Source: Streptomyces colonosanans (GTDB taxonomy: Bacteria > Actinomycetota > Actinomycetes > Streptomycetales > Streptomycetaceae). From it: a stretch of DNA of 64,000 nucleotides. A model generated the notes under the pieces. The model searched no databases. It was not told the DNA's origin and worked only from the letters and a program-made list of their open reading frames with translations. This document shows positions 36,666 through 45,524 of this stretch, piece after piece. The translations under genes were made by a program, and so were the position numbers. Numbering within the stretch: position 1 is the stretch's first letter; every line of letters starts with the position of its first letter. The stretch spans positions 24,589 through 88,588 of the forward strand of contig NZ_MLYP01000060.1 in NCBI RefSeq assembly GCF_001866645.1, given 5' to 3'.

Positions 36666-37339
36666 CGGAGGAGGGGAAGCCCGCTCGGGTCGTGGTGGCG
36701 GACGATCAGACGGTGGTGCGTGAGGGCATCGTGATGCTGCTCGGCCTGCTTCCCGGGATCGAGGTCGTGGGCGCCGCCGGGGACGGGCACGAGGCCGTGC
36801 GGCTCGTCGCCGAACTCGCCCCGGACGCGGTGCTGATGGACCTGCGCATGCCGCGGTGCGACGGTGTCGAGGCGACCCGGCGTATCCGCACCGAGCACCC
36901 CGGCACCCAGGTCGTCGTGCTCACCACCTACGCGGACGACGAGTCGCTGTTCCCCGCGCTGAGAGCGGGAGCACGCGGCTATCTCACCAAGGACGCGGGC
37001 GGGGACGAGATCGTACGAGCCGTGCAGAGCGTGCTGTCCGGGAACGCCGGACTCTCCCCGAGTATCCAGCGACGGCTGCTGGAGCGGCTGTCGGAACCCG
37101 ATCCGGTGCCGGCCGCGGTCGCTCAGGCGCCCGATGGACTCACCGCACGGGAAACGGAGGTGCTCGTACTGATCGCCGAGGGGCTGACCAACCAGGAGAT
37201 CGCGCGCAGGCTGCATGTCTCCACCGCCACCGTGAAGACCCACATCAACAACCTCTTCGCCAAGACGGGGCTCAAGGACCGTGCCCAGGCGGTGCGTTAC
37301 GCGTATACGAAGGGGCTGGCGCGGCCGCCCTCGGAGTGA
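36662..37339 (+). CDS. NarL/FixJ-family response regulator
   Basis: Partner of the preceding kinase, 225 residues. Receiver domain (about 10-125) with acidic pair in VVADDQTVV, phospho-acceptor Asp in VLMDLRMPRCDG (about 60) and Lys in YLTKDAG (about 109). A LuxR-type HTH (about 160-220) reads LTARETEVLVLIAEGLTNQEIARRLHVSTATVKTHINNLFAKTGLKDR. The ATG overlaps the kinase stop (ATGA). Target genes may include the following symporter pair 70 bp downstream, but no operator was identified. Confidence 0.94.
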   Translation: MTEEGKPARVVVADDQTVVREGIVMLLGLLPGIEVVGAAGDGHEAVRLVAELAPDAVLMDLRMPRCDGVEATRRIRTEHPGTQVVVLTTYADDESLFPALRAGARGYLTKDAGGDEIVRAVQSVLSGNAGLSPSIQRRLLERLSEPDPVPAAVAQAPDGLTARETEVLVLIAEGLTNQEIARRLHVSTATVKTHINNLFAKTGLKDRAQAVRYAYTKGLARPPSE

Positions 37340-37408
37340 GTCACCTGATGGGGTGAAGAGCGCGGGGAAGACGAGCCGGGGGTCTTCCGGTTCTGTCCAT
37401 CCTTGGGC

Positions 37409-37966
37409 ATGCAGTCAAGCAATGGTCGTTCCCGTGGCTGCGGGGATGGGCCTGAGAGTTCGGTGGAGAAGCAGGAAGGCTGCGACCCGGCCCGCGCGGG
37501 CGTAGAGGCAGCCGGACAGCCGCTGTACGGCGATCCCTGGTACGACGCGCTCGCCTCCGGATGGGGCGAGGTGGACGGGACGGGCGCTCCCGCTCCCGTC
37601 GTGCCGCCCGCGAGCCGGGAGCGTACCGGTGGGGCGTCCGAGGTCTATCTGGAGGTGCAGCGCAGCGAGGCTTTCCAGGAGGTACGCAGCCGGTACCGGA
37701 GGTTCGTGATTCCAGCTCTGGTGTTGTTCCTCACCTGGTACGTGGGCTACGTGGTGACCGCGCAGACGGCACCCGGGCTGATGGCGAGACCGGTGGCGGG
37801 CTCGGTGAACGTGGCGATGGTTGCCGGGATCGGGCAGTTCCTGACGACGTTCCTGCTCACCTGGGCGTACGCGAGGCACGCTCGGCTGCGCAGGGATCGA
37901 GCCGCTCTCGATCTGCGCTGGGACACCCAGGAGTTGACGCGCAGACTCAGAGGTGCAGAGCGGTGA
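37409..37966 (+). CDS. DUF485 membrane protein
   Basis: Small membrane partner of acetate/solute symporters (YjcH-like). Two transmembrane segments: YRRFVIPALVLFLTWYVGYVV (about 97-117) and NVAMVAGIGQFLTTFLLTWAY, with basic flanks. The first 85 residues are soluble and variable. The start is uncertain: ATG at 37409 (or TTG at 37403) against GTG at 37463 with GAGAG upstream; both leave the DUF485 domain intact. Its stop overlaps the symporter GTG by 4 bp, so the two are coupled, as in yjcH-actP. Confidence 0.85.
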   Translation: MQSSNGRSRGCGDGPESSVEKQEGCDPARAGVEAAGQPLYGDPWYDALASGWGEVDGTGAPAPVVPPASRERTGGASEVYLEVQRSEAFQEVRSRYRRFVIPALVLFLTWYVGYVVTAQTAPGLMARPVAGSVNVAMVAGIGQFLTTFLLTWAYARHARLRRDRAALDLRWDTQELTRRLRGAER

Positions 37967-39555
37967 CCGGGCATCATCAGACTCTGGCGCTACTGCTGTT
38001 CAGCGTGTTCGTCGCGATCACGCTGGGGATCACGACATGGGTGAGCCGCAATCGGCACGGGTCGGCGGAGGAGTTCTACGCGGGCGGGCGGCTTTTCTCG
38101 CCGATGGAGAATGGTTTTGCCATCGCGGGCGACTACACGTCGGCGGCCTCGTTTCTGGGCGTCACAGGCCTCATCGCGCTCTTCGGGTACGACGGGCTGC
38201 TCTATGTGGTGGGCTTCCTCGTCGCCTGGCTCGTGGTGCTCTTCTTTGTCGCCGAACTGGTCCGCAACTGCGGACGGTTCACGCTCGCGGACGTCGTCGT
38301 GGTGCGCATGAGCGAGCGACCGGTACGTATCGCGGCCGGAACGTCCTCGGTGACCGTTTCCGTGCTCTACCTGGTGGCGCAGATGGTCGGCGCGGGCAGC
38401 TTGGTATCGCTGCTGCTCGGGGGCACGAGCGGGGCAGCGCGCGCCTGGGCCGTGATCGTTGTCGGCGCGCTGATGGTGATTTATGTGTCCCTCGGGGGGA
38501 TGCGGGCCACCACCTGGATCCAGATCGTGAAGGCAGTCCTGCTGCTCAGCGGTTCGATCGCGCTGACCGTGCTCGTCCTGCTGCGATTCCACGGGGACAT
38601 CGACGCGTTGCTGCGGACGGCGGCCGAGCGCAGCGGGCACGGTGAGGCGTTCCTCGCGCCCGGCCTGAAGTACGGCGGGGACTGGACCTCCCGGGCCGAC
38701 TTCATCAGTCTGGGCCTGGCGCTGGTGCTGGGCACGGCCGGGTTGCCGCACATCCTGTCCCGCTTCTACACCGTGCCGACCGCGCGGGCTGCACGCCGCT
38801 CGGTCGTCTGGGCGGTCGGGCTCATCGGCGGCTTCTACCTGATGGCGATCGTGCTGGGATTCGGTGCGGCCGCCGTCCTCGGACCGGACGCCGTGCGGAA
38901 GTCGAACGCGGCCGGGAACACGGCGGTGCCGCTGCTCGCACTGAACCTCGGCGGCGGGGCCGACTCCGCTGGGGGCACGGTGCTGTTCGCCGTGGTCGCC
39001 GCGGTCGCCTTCGCCACGATCCTCGCGGTCGTCGCCGGGATCACCCTCGCCTCCTCGGCCGCGGTGGCTCACGACCTGTACCCGTCGCTGCGGCGCCGTC
39101 GTGCCGAGCCACGCGGCGAGGTGGCCGTGGCGCGGGTCGCCGCCGTCGGTATCGGCGTGGTCGCGATCACGCTCGGGCTGCTGGCCCGCAACCTCAACGC
39201 GGCCTTCCTGGTGGGGCTCGCCTTCGCGGTCTCCGCGTCCGCGAACCTTCCCGTGCTGATGTACTCGCTGTTCTGGCGCGGCTTCACCACCCGTGGGGCC
39301 GTGTGGGCGGTATACGGCGGCCTCGTGCCCGCCCTCGGGCTCGTTCTGCTGTCCCCGGTGGTCTCGGGGAGCCCCGACTCGCTGTTCCCGGCGGTCGACT
39401 TCCAGTACTTCCCGCTGCAGAACCCGGGCATCGTCTCCATCCCGCTGGGCTTCCTCGCGGGCTGGCTGGGCACGGTCACCTCGGCGGAGCCGCCGGACGA
39501 GGCCAAGCACGCGGAGACCGAGGTGCGGTCGCTGACGGGTGCCGGGGCGGTCTGA
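37963..39555 (+). CDS. Sodium:solute symporter (ActP-like cation/acetate family)
   Basis: Twelve- to thirteen-segment transporter of 530 residues in the SSS family. Seen features: FYAGGRLFSPMENGFAIAGDYTSAASFLG in helices 1-2 (the ActP-like sodium/substrate region), TLADVVVVRMSERPVR, GMRATTWIQIVKAVLL and GTAGLPHILSRFYTV. Pairing with a DUF485 protein favours a monocarboxylate such as acetate or pyruvate. GTG start inside GTGA overlapping the partner. Sits downstream of the NarL-type two-component system in the same direction; the gene pair ends at a terminator. Confidence 0.9.
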   Translation: MTGHHQTLALLLFSVFVAITLGITTWVSRNRHGSAEEFYAGGRLFSPMENGFAIAGDYTSAASFLGVTGLIALFGYDGLLYVVGFLVAWLVVLFFVAELVRNCGRFTLADVVVVRMSERPVRIAAGTSSVTVSVLYLVAQMVGAGSLVSLLLGGTSGAARAWAVIVVGALMVIYVSLGGMRATTWIQIVKAVLLLSGSIALTVLVLLRFHGDIDALLRTAAERSGHGEAFLAPGLKYGGDWTSRADFISLGLALVLGTAGLPHILSRFYTVPTARAARRSVVWAVGLIGGFYLMAIVLGFGAAAVLGPDAVRKSNAAGNTAVPLLALNLGGGADSAGGTVLFAVVAAVAFATILAVVAGITLASSAAVAHDLYPSLRRRRAEPRGEVAVARVAAVGIGVVAITLGLLARNLNAAFLVGLAFAVSASANLPVLMYSLFWRGFTTRGAVWAVYGGLVPALGLVLLSPVVSGSPDSLFPAVDFQYFPLQNPGIVSIPLGFLAGWLGTVTSAEPPDEAKHAETEVRSLTGAGAV

Positions 39556-39600
39556 CACCGGGCGCCCCGGCCTCGTACACCACGCCCCGGGCAGGCGGAG

Positions 39601-39629
39601 GGGCCGGTACGTCATCGCCGTACCGGCCC
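39601..39629. terminator. Convergent terminator
   Basis: Eleven-bp perfect stem GGGCCGGTACG / CGTACCGGCCC with a 7-nt loop between the symporter gene and the opposing response regulator gene. Confidence 0.8.
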
Positions 39630-39666
39630 GCGGCCGTGCGAGACCCTCTGGGGCGTACAGGATCTC

Positions 39667-40359
39667 CTACGGTGCCACCCAGGCGTACCGGTGCTCGGGT
39701 CGTCCCGTGTCGCCGTACTTCAGGGAGAGATGCAGCCGGCCCGCCTGTTCCAGGTGGCGCAGGTAGCGCTGGGCGGTGGAGCGGCTGAGGCCCGTCCGGG
39801 CGGCCACCTCGTGGGCGGAAAGCGGATGGTCGGCCCCGTGCAGTACTTCGCAGATGAGGTCTGTCGTCGGCTCCGAGTGGCCGCTGGGCAACCCGGGCGA
39901 CGAGGAGGCGGGCGCAGTGCGCAGGGCGCCGAAGATGCGGTCGACCTGTTCCTGGCCCGCCACACCGCGGCCGCCGACGCGGTCGACGGTGCGCCGCAGG
40001 GCGGCGTATGAGTCGAGGCGTGTGCGCAGGGCTGCGAAAGTGAACGGTTTGACCAGGTAGTGCAGGGCGCCCAGACGCATCGCGGCCTGCACGGTCGCCA
40101 CGTCTCCCGCCGCTGTGATCATGATGACATCGGTGCCATGGCCGCGCTCACGCATGTGGTGGACCAGTTGGAGGCCTGTCTGGTCGGGCAGGTAGTGGTC
40201 GACCAGGACCAGGTCGATCGGGGCACGTTCCACCGCGGCGAGCGCCTGGCTGGCGTTGTGCGCGCGGGCGGCGACCCGGAAACCGGGAACCTTTCCTACG
40301 TATTTGGCGTTGATCTCGGCGACGCGGAAGTCGTCGTCCACGACCAGGACGTCAATCAT
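39667..40359 (-). CDS. CitB/DcuR-family response regulator
   Basis: A 230-residue regulator. Receiver domain (about 1-120) with VLVVDDDFRVAEINAKYV, phospho-acceptor Asp in LVLVDHYLPDQTG (about 56) and Lys in YLVKPFTFAALRTRL (about 107). The C-terminal HTH (about 170-215) reads PLSAHEVAARTGLSRSTAQRYLRHLEQAGRL, typical of DcuR/CitB. ATG with GAGAGAGG upstream. The likely partner kinase is 3.3 kb away on the same strand, beyond an ABC operon of opposite direction; the spacing is unusual because such pairs are normally adjacent. A divergent promoter region is shared with the ABC genes. Confidence 0.92.
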   Translation of the reverse strand: MIDVLVVDDDFRVAEINAKYVGKVPGFRVAARAHNASQALAAVERAPIDLVLVDHYLPDQTGLQLVHHMRERGHGTDVIMITAAGDVATVQAAMRLGALHYLVKPFTFAALRTRLDSYAALRRTVDRVGGRGVAGQEQVDRIFGALRTAPASSSPGLPSGHSEPTTDLICEVLHGADHPLSAHEVAARTGLSRSTAQRYLRHLEQAGRLHLSLKYGDTGRPEHRYAWVAP

Positions 40360-40520
40360 CGGGCCTCTCTCCCTCAATGCCAGGCGAGCGTAAAGCCCGT
40401 GTTTCGGCTCCGTTGTTGTAGCGCGAGCAAAACGAGCACAACAGACTCTTGCAAGCAGAAGTCGGGGTTGTGCCCAGAAGACTGCTGCTGTGCCCCGCAC
40501 CGCATCTACGGTCCCGGGCC

Positions 40521-41336
40521 ATGAGCGCAAACACCAGCCCCGCAATCGAGCTGCGGGGCGCGAGCAAGGTCTTCAAGACCCCGGCAGGGGGTCTGCACAC
40601 GGCTGTCAGGGAACTGGATCTGACCGTCGAGCGAGGTGAGTTCGTCGCCGTCGTCGGACCCACCGGGTGCGGCAAGTCGACGACCCTGACCCTGGTCAGT
40701 GGCCTGGAGGAGCCCACCGAGGGCGAGGTCCTGGTGGCCGGCGAGCCCGTCGACGGAGTCGGGGACAAGGTCGGTTTCGTCTTCCAGCAGGACGCCACGT
40801 TCCCCTGGCGTACGGTCCTGTCCAACGTCATGGCGGGCCCGCGCTTCCGTGGCGTGCCCAAGGCGGAGGCCAAGCAGAAGGCGCGCGAATGGCTCGCCCG
40901 GGTCGGGCTCGCGGCCTTCGAGGACCGCTACCCCCACCAGCTCTCCGGCGGCCAGCGCAAGCGCGTCGCCCTCGCCGCCACCTTCGTCAACGACCCTGAG
41001 ATCCTGCTCATGGACGAGCCCTTCTCGGCACTCGACGTGCAGACCAGGGCCCTGATGTCGGACGAGTTGCTGGAACTGTGGGAGGGCACGGGCGCCTCGG
41101 TCGTCTTCGTCACCCACGACCTCGAGGAGTCCATCGCGCTGGCCGACAAGGTGGTCGTGATGACCGCTGGGCCCGCGACCGTGAAGCAGGTCTTCGACAT
41201 CGACCTGCCGCGCCCGCGCAAGGTCGAGTCGGTGCGCCTGGAGCCGCGGTTCATCGAGATCTACCGCGAGATCTGGGAGTCGCTGGGCGAAGAGGTCCGC
41301 ATCACGCGCGAGAGGGGTGCCGCCCATGTCGCCTGA
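40521..41336 (+). CDS. ABC importer ATPase (SsuB/TauB/NrtD family)
   Basis: ATP-hydrolysing subunit, 271 residues. Intact motifs: Walker A GPTGCGKST (about 45-53), Q-loop FQQDATFPWRTV, signature LSGGQRKRV (about 147), Walker B ILLMDEPFSALD and switch histidine VTHDLEES. The family imports nitrate, sulfonates, taurine or thiamine precursors; which one is not decidable here. No strong ribosome binding site; TCTACGGT 9 nt upstream may be a -10 of a leaderless mRNA. Divergent from the CitB-like regulator, which may control it. The permease gene overlaps its end. Confidence 0.93.
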   Translation: MSANTSPAIELRGASKVFKTPAGGLHTAVRELDLTVERGEFVAVVGPTGCGKSTTLTLVSGLEEPTEGEVLVAGEPVDGVGDKVGFVFQQDATFPWRTVLSNVMAGPRFRGVPKAEAKQKAREWLARVGLAAFEDRYPHQLSGGQRKRVALAATFVNDPEILLMDEPFSALDVQTRALMSDELLELWEGTGASVVFVTHDLEESIALADKVVVMTAGPATVKQVFDIDLPRPRKVESVRLEPRFIEIYREIWESLGEEVRITRERGAAHVA

Positions 41337-42189
41337 GGCCATCTCCGCCCCGGCTCCCGTCGACGCTCTCAAGCCCGACCGCGCCCACTCACGCGCGCGT
41401 GCCGCCCGCAGACGCAAGGCTGTCGTCACCCTCGCGCGCGTGCTGCTGCTGGTCGCTGTGCTCGGACTGTGGGAAGCGCTGTCGCGGAACAAGGTCATCG
41501 ACCCGTTCAACTTCTCGATGCCGTCGGAGATCTGGGACCAGATCTACACCTGGGTCACACACGGCACCGCGCTCGGCTCGCTCGGCGAGCAGATCTGGGT
41601 CACGCTCCAGGAAGCGCTGTTCGGCTGGATACTCGGGGTTGTGACCGGTGTGGTCTTCGGTATCGCGCTGGGACGCGTCGCCTTCCTGGCCGATGTCCTT
41701 GGTCCGTACATCAAGGTGCTCAACTCCATCCCCAGGATCGTCCTCGCCCCGATCTTCGTGATCTGGTTCGGGCTCGGGTCGGCCTCCAAGATCGCCTCGG
41801 CCGTCGTCCTGGTCTTCTTCCCGGTCTTCTTCAACGCCTTCCAGGGCGCCCGTGAGGTGGACCGCAACCTCGTCGCCAACGCCCGCATCCTGGGCGCCAG
41901 CAACCGCCGCGTGACGCTTCAGGTCGTCATCCCGTCGGCCACCTCGTGGATCTTCACCAGCCTCCACGTCAGCTTCGGCTTCGCCCTCATCGGCGCCATT
42001 GTCGGCGAGTACATCGGCGCCACCCAGGGCATCGGCCTGCTCGTCGCCCAGTCCCAGGGCACCTTCAACTCGGCCGGTGTGTACGCCGCGATGGTCATCC
42101 TCGCAGTTGTCGCGCTGGTGGCCGAGGGCCTGCTCACCTTCGCCGAGCGCCGCATCTTCCGCTGGAAGGCGTCGGACTCCGGGCACTGA
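41326..42189 (+). CDS. ABC importer permease (SsuC/TauC family)
   Basis: Membrane subunit, 287 residues, six hydrophobic segments. The EAA loop is visible as ANARILGASNRRVTLQVVIPSATSWI (about 187-212). ATG at 41326 follows AGAGGGG by 8 nt and lies inside the last 11 bp of the ATPase gene, showing coupling; a GTG at 41317 is less likely. The N-terminal 30 residues are basic and cytoplasmic. It is followed after 141 bp by the binding-protein gene. Confidence 0.92.
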   Translation: MSPEAISAPAPVDALKPDRAHSRARAARRRKAVVTLARVLLLVAVLGLWEALSRNKVIDPFNFSMPSEIWDQIYTWVTHGTALGSLGEQIWVTLQEALFGWILGVVTGVVFGIALGRVAFLADVLGPYIKVLNSIPRIVLAPIFVIWFGLGSASKIASAVVLVFFPVFFNAFQGAREVDRNLVANARILGASNRRVTLQVVIPSATSWIFTSLHVSFGFALIGAIVGEYIGATQGIGLLVAQSQGTFNSAGVYAAMVILAVVALVAEGLLTFAERRIFRWKASDSGH

Positions 42190-42330
42190 CCGCCCCCGTC
42201 TCCGCGGGCCCGGGTGCCGTCCCAGGACACCTCGTGACGCCGCCCGCCCGTTTCGGCGACCTCCGCTCAACACCCCTCGGGGCATTCGTACTTCTTCCCG
42301 CACAGCTCTCTCACAAGGACGTGAACCGTC

Positions 42331-43392
42331 ATGCGCAAGTCCGCCAGATTCGCCGCCTTCGCAGCAGCCGGCCTGCTCGCCGTCACCTCGCTCACCGCCT
42401 GTGCCAACGACGCCGCCTCCAGCACATCCTCCGGCTCGGGCAGCAAGGGCGGCGGCAAGGGCGAGAAGGTCAAGATCATGGTGGGTGGTCTGGACAAGGT
42501 CATCTACATGCCCGCCGTGCTCACGCAGCGGCTCGGGTACTTCGATGCCGAGGGCCTCGATGTGGAACTGCTGAGCGAGCCGGCCGGTGTTCAGGCCGAG
42601 ACCGCGCTCGTCTCGGGGCAGGTCCAGGGGGCGGTCGGCTTCTACGACCACACGCTCGACCTGCAGACCAAGGGCAAGCACGTCGAGTCCGTGGTGCAGT
42701 TCTCGCACGCGCCCGGTGAGGTCGAGATCGTCTCCAACAAGCACGCGAAGGACATCACCTCCCCCAAGGACTTCAAGGGCAGGAAGCTCGGCATCACCGG
42801 CCTCGGCTCCTCGACCGACTTCCTCACCAAGTACCTCGCGGTGAAGAACGGCGTCGACGTCAGCGAGTTCAGCCCGGTCGCCGTCGGCGCCGGATCGACC
42901 TTCATCGCCGCCCTGCAGAAGGGCTCCATCGACGCCGGGATGACCACCGACCCGACTGTCGCCACGATCCTCCAGAAGGACCTCGGCAAGGTGCTCGTCG
43001 ACATGCGGACACCGGAGGGGTCGCAGGAGGCGTTCGGCGGCCCGTACCCGTCGTCCAGCCTGTACATGCAGACGGACTGGGTCAACAGTCACAAGGACAC
43101 GGTCCAGAAGCTGGCCAATGCCTTCGTGAAGACCCTGAAGTGGATGTCCACGCACTCCGCGAACGAGATCGCCGACAAGATGCCGGCCGACTACTCCCAG
43201 GGTGACAAGACGCTCTACGCGAACGCCATCAAGAGCACGCTGCCCATGTTCACCAAGGACGGCGTGATGCCCGAGGGCGGTCCCGAGACGGTCCAGAAGG
43301 TGCTCAAGGCGTTCAACCCCAACATCAAGGACGCCGCCATCGACCTTGACAAGACCTACACGACGGAGTTCGTGAAGAAGGCCGCGGGCTGA
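42331..43392 (+). CDS. ABC importer substrate-binding lipoprotein (NMT1/SsuA-like)
   Basis: A 353-residue extracytoplasmic binding protein. Signal peptide with lipobox LTAC (Cys24) for lipid anchoring; Ser/Gly linker to about 45; then the NMT1/THI5-like fold with VMVGGLDKVIYMPAVLTQRLGYFDAEGLDVELL, GVQAETALVSGQVQGAVGFYDHTLDLQ, and GSSTDFLTKYLAVKNGVDVSEFSPV. Ligands of this fold include sulfonates, nitrate, bicarbonate and pyrimidines. Preceded by AAGGA. Ends at a strong terminator. Confidence 0.92.
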   Translation: MRKSARFAAFAAAGLLAVTSLTACANDAASSTSSGSGSKGGGKGEKVKIMVGGLDKVIYMPAVLTQRLGYFDAEGLDVELLSEPAGVQAETALVSGQVQGAVGFYDHTLDLQTKGKHVESVVQFSHAPGEVEIVSNKHAKDITSPKDFKGRKLGITGLGSSTDFLTKYLAVKNGVDVSEFSPVAVGAGSTFIAALQKGSIDAGMTTDPTVATILQKDLGKVLVDMRTPEGSQEAFGGPYPSSSLYMQTDWVNSHKDTVQKLANAFVKTLKWMSTHSANEIADKMPADYSQGDKTLYANAIKSTLPMFTKDGVMPEGGPETVQKVLKAFNPNIKDAAIDLDKTYTTEFVKKAAG

Positions 43393-43412
43393 GCCGATCG
43401 GCCGTGCTCTCA

Positions 43413-43454
43413 GACGCGGGCCGCCCAGCAGCGACTGCCTGGGCGGCCCGCGTC
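43413..43454 (+). terminator. ABC operon terminator
   Basis: Sixteen-bp perfect stem GACGCGGGCCGCCCAG / CTGGGCGGCCCGCGTC with a 10-nt loop, 21 bp after the binding-protein stop. Confidence 0.88.
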
Positions 43455-43680
43455 GACGTGTCCGAGGTTCAGCGTGACCCGTCCCGTGGGCCGCAGGAGC
43501 TTCAGGCAGCTCCGGGCGGTCCGGACGGCTCGGCCCTGCGCGTTCGGTGATCTCCCGGGCGTACAGCGGGCCTCCGGCGGCCACCAGGGAACGGCGTACG
43601 AGATCGGCCGTGGTGAGCAGTGCACTGGGGACGGCACCGGCTCCGGACCCGCCGACAGGGCGCTGGAGACCGGGTCGTCA
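43455..43680 (-). pseudogene. Remnant of a second CitB/DcuR-type response regulator C-terminus (frameshifted)
   Basis: Directly after the kinase stop on the minus strand, the kinase frame reads TTADLVRRSLVAAGGPLYAREITERAGPS. A different frame then continues with VRTARSCLKLLRPTGRVTLNLGHVDAGRP. Joined, these align with the functional regulator's TTDLICEVLHGADHPLSAHEVAARTG and STAQRYLRHLEQAGRLHLSLKYGDTGRP. The receiver domain is absent and the frame is broken near 43540-43560, so this is a decayed HTH piece. It sits exactly where a regulator gene normally follows its kinase. The alignment was made by eye. Confidence 0.6.
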
Positions 43681-45405
43681 TGATTCCTCCTGGGGGATCG
43701 GGTGGAGTACTCCCGGGACCCGTACCTCGTGCGCCGGTGTGTCCAGGGCCGGCACGAGGTCCTGCCCGGCCATCGGAGCCGACCGTTCCGGGCCGGGCTC
43801 CTCAAGTGCCTCCGGCAGTACGACGGTGAACTCGGCGCCCCCGCCGTGCGCCTCGCCCACCTGGGCGCTGCCCCCTTGGCGTTCGGCGAGGCGGCGCACC
43901 AGGGAGAGGCCGATTCCACGTTTGCCGTGGGCCGGAGGCTGCTTGGTGGACCACCCGTCCGTGAAGACCAACTCCCGTCGCTCGGCCGGGATTCCGGGCC
44001 CCGTGTCACGTACCCTCAGAACCGCTGTACGTCGCTCGGCGCGCAGTTCGATCTCCACGCGCGCGTGGGGGGTGCCCGCGACGGCGTCGAGTGCGTTGTC
44101 GACCAGGTTGCCGACGATCGTGACCAGACCCCTGGGGTCGATCAGCCGGTCCGGCAGCAGTGTCCGGTCCGCGATCCACAAGGCCACCCCGCGCTCGGCG
44201 GCCACCGTGGCCTTGCCCACCAACAGGGCGGCGAGGAGAGGGTCGTGGATCTTCTCGGTAACTTGTTCCGAGGTGGCCCGGTGATCGCCGACCACCTCGT
44301 CGATGAACTCCATGGCCTCGTCGTACATCTCCAGCTCGAGCAGCCCCAGGAGGGTGTGCATCCGGTTGGCGTGCTCGTGGTCCTGCGCGCGCAGAGCGTC
44401 GATCAGGCCGCGTGTGGAGTCGAGTTCACGGCCCAACTGCTCCAGTTCGGTGCGGTCGCGCAGGGTGGCGACGGCGCCTCCGTCGTCGGTGGGCATGCGG
44501 TTGGCGACGAGGACGCGGTGACCGCGCACGGTGAGCAGATCGGTGCCCGTGACGCGTCCGGCGAGCACATCGGTCGTACGGCCCGCGCCCAGCGCCTCGT
44601 CGAGGGACCGGCCGACGGCCTCGTCCCCGATGCCCAGCAGGCGCTGCGCCTCGTCGTTGAGGAGGCGTACCCGGCCCGCGCGGTCCAGCGCGACGACCCC
44701 CTCCCTGATGCCGTGCAGCATCGCCTCGCGCTCGGCGAGCAGTGCCGAGATGTCGGAGAAGGCCAGGTCGCGGGTCTGCCGCTGGACCCTGCGGGAGATC
44801 AGGTACGCGGCCAGGGCGCCAATGGCCAGGGCTGCGCCCGCGTAGGCGAACAGCCCCGGGATCGCGTGGATCAACCGGGTTCGCACGGTGTTGTACTTGA
44901 TGCCCACGGAGACCGCGCCGATGATCCTGCCGTGTGCGTCCCGCAGTGGCACCTTGCCCCGGGCTGAGCGGCCCAGGGTGCCGCTGTCGATCCCCATGAC
45001 CTCCTTGCCGGCCAGGGCCTCGCTCGGGTCGGTCGAGACGACCTTGCCGATCCGTGTGGGATCCCGGTGGGACCAGCGCACGTGCTTCATGTTCATCACC
45101 ACGACGTACTCGGCGCCGCTGGCCTTGCGGATGCGCTCCGCCTCCGCCTGCACGGGTCCGTCCAGCGTCGGCCTTGTCGACTGCAGGTCCTCGGCGATCT
45201 GCGGCTGGGCCGCTGTGCTCTGCGCGATGGCGAGGGCCCGGCGCATCGCCTGGTCGTCCAGCAGACGGCTGAGCGGAGCCAGGAACAGTCCGGTGGCGAG
45301 TACGGCGACGCCCGCGGCGATCGCCACCTGCATCAGCAGGACCTGTGAGAACATCCGCCGCGGCAGACCGAGGCGCAGGCGCCGTGCGGAGGGAGAGGGA
45401 CTCAT
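43678..45405 (-). CDS. CitA/DcuS-like sensor histidine kinase
   Basis: Membrane kinase of 575 residues. One transmembrane helix (about 18-42), an extracytoplasmic PAS-like domain (45-165), a second helix (about 175-195), a cytoplasmic PAS domain (about 215-320), then a SPOB-type dimerisation segment with the phospho-acceptor in DALRAQDHEHANRMHTLLGL and an ATPase domain (NLVDNALDAVAG, DTGPGIP, GKRGIGLSLVRRLAE). In the sensor domain RWSHRDPTRIG and LGRSARGKVP keep the RxxH and RxK residues that bind citrate in CitA. TACCTT lies 8-9 nt before the ATG, so leaderless. Likely partner: the regulator at 39667-40359. Confidence 0.92.
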   Translation of the reverse strand: MSPSPSARRLRLGLPRRMFSQVLLMQVAIAAGVAVLATGLFLAPLSRLLDDQAMRRALAIAQSTAAQPQIAEDLQSTRPTLDGPVQAEAERIRKASGAEYVVVMNMKHVRWSHRDPTRIGKVVSTDPSEALAGKEVMGIDSGTLGRSARGKVPLRDAHGRIIGAVSVGIKYNTVRTRLIHAIPGLFAYAGAALAIGALAAYLISRRVQRQTRDLAFSDISALLAEREAMLHGIREGVVALDRAGRVRLLNDEAQRLLGIGDEAVGRSLDEALGAGRTTDVLAGRVTGTDLLTVRGHRVLVANRMPTDDGGAVATLRDRTELEQLGRELDSTRGLIDALRAQDHEHANRMHTLLGLLELEMYDEAMEFIDEVVGDHRATSEQVTEKIHDPLLAALLVGKATVAAERGVALWIADRTLLPDRLIDPRGLVTIVGNLVDNALDAVAGTPHARVEIELRAERRTAVLRVRDTGPGIPAERRELVFTDGWSTKQPPAHGKRGIGLSLVRRLAERQGGSAQVGEAHGGGAEFTVVLPEALEEPGPERSAPMAGQDLVPALDTPAHEVRVPGVLHPIPQEES

Positions 45406-45524
45406 GCGCACGAAGGTACGGGGACGGGCGCGGCCTGCCGAAGGGGGCGTGCGCGGATCGCTTGCGGGGTGCCTGCGAGACCTGTGACCAGGTCTGTACA
45501 CGTGCCCTGCTCCCCCGGGGCTGC

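Noticed and set aside
43474..43683. Plus-strand 69-codon ORF between the ABC operon and the kinase
   Set aside because: Composition is not protein-like, no ribosome binding site, and the opposite strand shows regulator-like remnants instead.
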